Source: Bacteroidetes bacterium UKL13-3
GTDB lineage: Bacteria > Bacteroidota > Bacteroidia > UKL13-3
Reading direction: 5' to 3'
DNA: 64,000 bases
NCBI GenBank assembly: GCA_001602415.1
Contig: CP012155.1
Location: 744,001-808,000 of the forward strand
How positions within the stretch are numbered: the stretch's first letter is position 1; each line of letters opens with the position of its first letter. Below, piece after piece: positions 60,551 to 64,000 of the stretch. The notes under the pieces were generated by a model. It made no database searches. It was not told the DNA's origin and worked only from the letters and a program-made list of their open reading frames with translations. A program made the translations under genes and the position numbers.

Positions 60551-62512
60551 CTAGGATTTTGTTTTTTGCTTGAAATCTAGTTCTTCAAAAACAGAATTTT
60601 GACTCAAAAATTCGGGCACAATCTCTTTCATCTTACCTACAATCAAGTCTTTGTTTTGCCCACTATACAATGCTATTAAAACATCTACCTGTGTTTTACT
60701 CCAGACAAAATCATACGTCCGCACTTTGGCGATCATTATTTTTGGATGGTAAGTTGGCATGGTAGTTTCCTGATCGGCCAATAGTTCTTCTTTTAATTTT
60801 TCTCCAGGACGTAAACCTGTGAAAACGATTTGAATATCCTTACCAACTTTGAGTCCTGATAGTTTGAGCATTTTACGCGCTAAATCATATATTTTAATCG
60901 ATTGCCCCATATCGAAAATATATATTTCTCCACCGTTACCCATGTTTCCAGCCTCAAGCACTAATTGACAAGCCTCGGGTATGGTCATAAAGTAACGTGT
61001 AATATCAGGGTGGGTTACGGTTATGGGGCCACCTTGCTCGATCTGTTTTCTGAATTTTGGAATAACCGAACCACTCGATTCTAATACATTTCCAAATCGA
61101 GTGGTGATGAATTTGGTGTGGTGAATATTTGTTGCATCTAAGCTCAAATGAGTATTTAACGATTGTACATAAATTTCGGCAATGCGTTTTGATGCTCCCA
61201 TCACATTGGTAGGATTCACTGCCTTATCAGTTGAGATCATTACAAACTTTTCTACTCCGTATTCAACAGCTATGTCGGCAATTAATTTTGTGCCAGCAAC
61301 GTTTACCCAAATGGCTTCCGATGGGTTATCTTCCATTAAGGGAACATGCTTGTATGCGGCTGCATGGTAAACAATATTGGGAGCGTATGTTTCGAACACA
61401 TTGCGCATGCGAGCTTCATTTGTAATATCTCCAATAACGAGCTCAATACTGTTTTTGTAGTTTAATTTATAATTAGTAGAAAGTTCATGATCAAGATCGT
61501 ACAATCTAATTTCCGATTTATCAACCAAAATGAGTTTTAAGGGGTTAAAGTTCTTTAAGATTTGATGCGCCATTTCGCTACCAATAGATCCTGCAGCACC
61601 AGTAATCAAAATTGTTTTTTGAAATAGCTGTTGTGCAATGGCACCTTTATCTAAAACAATGGTATCACGTTCAATGAGGTCTTCAATTCGAACTTGTTTC
61701 AACTGATTATAACTCAACTCTCCGTTAATCCAACGTTCTACAGGAGGTACATTTCGTATGTTGATTTCAAGTTCAAGACATTTTTCAATAATTTCTTGAC
61801 GCCTAGAAGTTGATAGATGCTGGGGGGAAATGATGAGTTCTGTTATGTTTAATTTCTGAATAATATTTTCGAAATCGGAATCGAAATTGTAAATAGTTAT
61901 GTTGTCGATGTATTTAAAGGTCTTACTTGAATCATCATCAAAAAAGGCAACTACTTTTTTTTCTACTTTAACATTGCTGTGTTGCTCAAGTTTTTGTTTG
62001 GCAACCATTCCAGCATCACCAGCACCGAATATGGCATAATTTAATACAATGTTTTTATCGGGTTGGTTGGCCCGCATAAACATTAATTTTACAGATAGCC
62101 TGAAGGCTGTCATTAATATCAAGGACCCTAAATAATCAATGATGATAACCGAAAGAGGGATGATTTGTGTGTGTGTAGGCGAAAATTTAAAATATAGAAT
62201 GTCGATTACAGCCATTAATATGCTGCTAAAACTAACAGTGTAAAATAGCCTTATTCCATCTTGTAAACTAGTATACCTTATGATGCCAGCGTAGATTCTA
62301 AAGTACCTGATAAATACTATTCGAATGGCTAATACAAGAGGCAGCGGATAGAAAAGGGCAATGTTGTATGCTTCGCTATTGAAAAAATTGAACCGTAGCA
62401 GTGTTGCAAACACAAATGAAAAGGTACAAATGGCAACATCAATGGCAAAAATGATCCACCGAGGTGTTGTAGTTGCTGAAGGAAAAAGGGTTTTATAAAT
62501 ATGTGCCATCAC
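60551..62512 (-). CDS. membrane nucleotide-sugar 4,6-dehydratase (CapD/WbpM/PglF type)
   Basis: A 653-residue protein. The N-terminal 150 residues have four to five membrane helices. A first Rossmann-like domain follows (YAIFGAGDAGMVAKQKLE). The catalytic SDR domain has TILITGAAGSIGSEMAHQIL, YHAAAYKHVPLMEDNPSEA and the active-site TDKAVNPTNVMGASKR. These enzymes convert UDP-GlcNAc to a 4-keto-6-deoxy sugar, the first step to bacillosamine-like or other deoxyamino sugars. The next upstream genes on the same strand are a sugar-1-phosphate transferase and an aminotransferase. Confidence 0.92.
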   Translation of the reverse strand: MMAHIYKTLFPSATTTPRWIIFAIDVAICTFSFVFATLLRFNFFNSEAYNIALFYPLPLVLAIRIVFIRYFRIYAGIIRYTSLQDGIRLFYTVSFSSILMAVIDILYFKFSPTHTQIIPLSVIIIDYLGSLILMTAFRLSVKLMFMRANQPDKNIVLNYAIFGAGDAGMVAKQKLEQHSNVKVEKKVVAFFDDDSSKTFKYIDNITIYNFDSDFENIIQKLNITELIISPQHLSTSRRQEIIEKCLELEINIRNVPPVERWINGELSYNQLKQVRIEDLIERDTIVLDKGAIAQQLFQKTILITGAAGSIGSEMAHQILKNFNPLKLILVDKSEIRLYDLDHELSTNYKLNYKNSIELVIGDITNEARMRNVFETYAPNIVYHAAAYKHVPLMEDNPSEAIWVNVAGTKLIADIAVEYGVEKFVMISTDKAVNPTNVMGASKRIAEIYVQSLNTHLSLDATNIHHTKFITTRFGNVLESSGSVIPKFRKQIEQGGPITVTHPDITRYFMTIPEACQLVLEAGNMGNGGEIYIFDMGQSIKIYDLARKMLKLSGLKVGKDIQIVFTGLRPGEKLKEELLADQETTMPTYHPKIMIAKVRTYDFVWSKTQVDVLIALYSGQNKDLIVGKMKEIVPEFLSQNSVFEELDFKQKTKS

Positions 62513-62541
62513 TTTACGAAAATAGCTTTTTTATGTATATA

Positions 62542-63150
62542 TCAACTTATTATATTAAGTATTCTTAACGCAGTTATCAATATGATCTTAAAATCTTGCA
62601 ATACACCAATTTTGTGAACGTACTCGAGGTTAATTCGTAGTTTGTCGGGCATAATCTGTTGAATATAGGTTTGCTCTGGGTTTGTAGATTGTGCCAATAG
62701 GTCATTTTCGTTAAAATAACAGATGGATGCATAATCTGTAATGCCAGGTTTTACTTTTAACACATTGAGTTGCTCGGCCGAATAAAGATTAACATATTTC
62801 CTCACCTCGGGGCGTGGACCCACCATACTCATATCTCCAACAATAACATTGAATAGTTGTGGCAGTTCGTCAAGTTTATATTTTCGCAGAAAATACCCCA
62901 TTCGGGTAATTCGGTTATCCCTTGCTCCAATGGTTAGTTGTCCGAGTTTCTCAGAGTTAGGTTTCATGGTTCTGAATTTGTATAAACAAAAATCAACGCC
63001 ATCTTTACCTACTCTTATTTGCTTAAAAAAGATTCCTCCTCTGGATTCTAAAGCAACAGCTATAGCAATAAGCACAAAAAAGGGAGACAAAATGATGATG
63101 CCTCCCAAACTGAAAATAATATCGAAAAAACGTTTGATGATTAGCTGCAT
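62542..63150 (-). CDS. undecaprenyl-phosphate sugar-1-phosphate transferase (PglC/WcaJ-type)
   Basis: A 202-residue small phosphoglycosyl transferase. It has a re-entrant N-terminal hydrophobic helix (KRFFDIIFSLGGIIILSPFFV), the catalytic Asp-Glu region (LRKYKLDELPQLFNVIVGDMSMVGPRPE) and KVKPGITDYASI. It would attach the first sugar phosphate to the lipid carrier for surface glycan assembly. The short form, without extra membrane domains, is like PglC of bacillosamine-type systems. It lies between the dehydratase and the aminotransferase. Confidence 0.93.
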   Translation of the reverse strand: MQLIIKRFFDIIFSLGGIIILSPFFVLIAIAVALESRGGIFFKQIRVGKDGVDFCLYKFRTMKPNSEKLGQLTIGARDNRITRMGYFLRKYKLDELPQLFNVIVGDMSMVGPRPEVRKYVNLYSAEQLNVLKVKPGITDYASICYFNENDLLAQSTNPEQTYIQQIMPDKLRINLEYVHKIGVLQDFKIILITALRILNIIS

Positions 63151-63189
63151 TATTACTGCAACATACCTATCTTTTAACTATTGTGCAAC

Positions 63190-64000
63190 TTAGCTTTTCA
63201 ACACCTCATTAATTGATGATACAACCGCTTCAATTACTGTTTTTAATTGAGATTCGGTTAAATCAACGTATACAGGAAGCGAAATTTCGTTGGCAAAATG
63301 TGCGTAGGTATTCGGGTATTGGCTGATGTTGTAACCAAGTTGTTTGTAAAAACTTGTCATAGGCAAAGGTAAAAAATGCACGTTTACCGAAACTTGTTTT
63401 GCAAAAATATGTGTAATAATTGTATCACGCTGTTGTTCCGTAATGTTTTGGATGCGCAATGGGTAAACATGAAATGAAGATGTTTTTTGTTCATGTTGGT
63501 ATTGTGGAATTATTGCCCAACCGAATTGTTTGAAGGCATTTGTATAGGTATCGAAAATATGTTTACGCTTACTCAGTATACCAGAATCATAGCGAGACAA
63601 TTCAACCAATCCAATTGATGCCATAATATCGGTCATGTTCATTTTGTATCCGGCTTCTACGATATCATATTTCCAATTGCCGGGTTGCGTTTTGGCAAGA
63701 GCGTCTTTGTTTTGACCATGCAATGTTGTAATGCAAAGTTGGGTGTAGATTTCTTGGTTGTTAAACGGAGCGGGTAAGTTAAATGCTATAGCTCCTCCTT
63801 CTGCTGTGGTTAGGTTTTTTACGGCATGAAATGAGAATACTGAAACATCTGTAAATGTGCCTGCTTTTTTACCATTATACATTGCACCAAATGAGTGTGC
63901 CGCATCGCTCAAAATAAGAATGCGACCGAGTTTTTGTTGCTCGGGAGTTGCGGCAGCAAATAATGATTTGATTTCTGGTTTTGTTACGATTGAATGAAGT
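63190..64000 (-). CDS. DegT/DnrJ/EryC1-family aminotransferase, 5' end beyond window
   Basis: A PLP-dependent sugar aminotransferase. The visible frame is open to base 64000 with LHSIVTKPEIKSLFAAATPE, then ILSDAAHSFGAMYNGKKAG and the Schiff-base lysine in FSFHAVKNLTTAEGGAI. The C-terminal half has KMNMTDIMASIGLVEL and the sugar-binding PLPMTSFYKQLGY. It would transaminate a 4-keto-6-deoxy sugar, matching the dehydratase at 60551. About 270 codons are in the window, so the N-terminal 100 or so residues are missing. Confidence 0.93.
   Translation of the reverse strand, partial: LHSIVTKPEIKSLFAAATPEQQKLGRILILSDAAHSFGAMYNGKKAGTFTDVSVFSFHAVKNLTTAEGGAIAFNLPAPFNNQEIYTQLCITTLHGQNKDALAKTQPGNWKYDIVEAGYKMNMTDIMASIGLVELSRYDSGILSKRKHIFDTYTNAFKQFGWAIIPQYQHEQKTSSFHVYPLRIQNITEQQRDTIITHIFAKQVSVNVHFLPLPMTSFYKQLGYNISQYPNTYAHFANEISLPVYVDLTESQLKTVIEAVVSSINEVLKS

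Overview
The window looks like a chromosomal piece of a member of the Bacteroidota, probably a free-living or sludge-type aerobe. The evidence is: several proteins with C-terminal type IX secretion (T9SS) sorting domains (a pappalysin-like protease at 9673, a duplicated-domain protein at 48044, and two broken tails at 1499 and 5481); a complete alternative complex III operon; the fur-purA neighbourhood with a relA remnant beside it; TAnnTTTG-type promoter cores; outer-membrane beta-barrel genes; and AT-rich intergenic DNA full of short repeats.

Layout. 1-1050: end of surE, a small membrane protein, tRNA-Ala(GGC) and its terminator. 1050-3400: a scar region with a relA/spoT C-terminal remnant, a T9SS tail cut by an IS4-type element, and an orphan LuxR-type HTH. 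3478-9564: fur, purA, a broken surface-protein tail, a SirB1-like protein and topA. 9673-16092: a secreted metalloprotease, then aroC, a mazEF-like toxin-antitoxin pair, aroA and aroB. 16155-19948: proline dehydrogenase, then parA and parB separated by about 480 bp of octanucleotide repeat. 20032-25336: a response regulator and a cell-surface cluster (fibre-like protein and beta-barrels) disrupted by an IS256 element. 25526-33551: FAA hydrolase, a four-helix-bundle gene in an inverted-repeat cassette, SPOR protein, deoC, secA with a dense cluster of frameshifts, an outer-membrane protein and metF. 33590-41000: radical SAM protein, an AraC regulator-hybrid kinase-receiver operon, rlmF and rluF. 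41061-41645: four copies of a 153-bp repeat. 41736-46238: phosphohexomutase, a DUF433/DUF5615 pair, a lipoprotein, glutaryl-CoA dehydrogenase and folB. 46263-51758: an IS1182 element, a T9SS protein with two near-identical domains, the second IS4-type copy, a perfect 50-bp palindrome and a response regulator with an in-frame stop. 51824-60231: the actABCDEF respiratory operon. 60551-64000: three genes for making and attaching an amino/deoxy-sugar at the start of a surface glycan.

How the genes work together. The shikimate genes aroA and aroB are translationally coupled (ATGA overlap), with aroC nearby. ParA and ParB would segregate the chromosome. ActA-F would oxidise quinol and pass electrons to a downstream oxidase that is not in the window. 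CapD-like dehydratase, DegT aminotransferase and the small sugar-phosphate transferase form a plausible initiation module for a bacillosamine-like glycan. The AraC protein, hybrid kinase and receiver form one signalling operon.

The most unusual signals are repeat-derived: in-frame insertions of intergenic-type palindromic and low-complexity DNA inside aroA; an octamer tract between parA and parB in which each perfect unit is an ATGA-overlapping mini-ORF; a 153-bp tandem repeat carrying a hairpin whose core recurs, with compensating stem changes, near actF; an inverted-repeat cassette around a four-helix-bundle gene; and a 50-bp perfect palindrome next to an insertion sequence. No CRISPR array, rRNA or prophage was seen.
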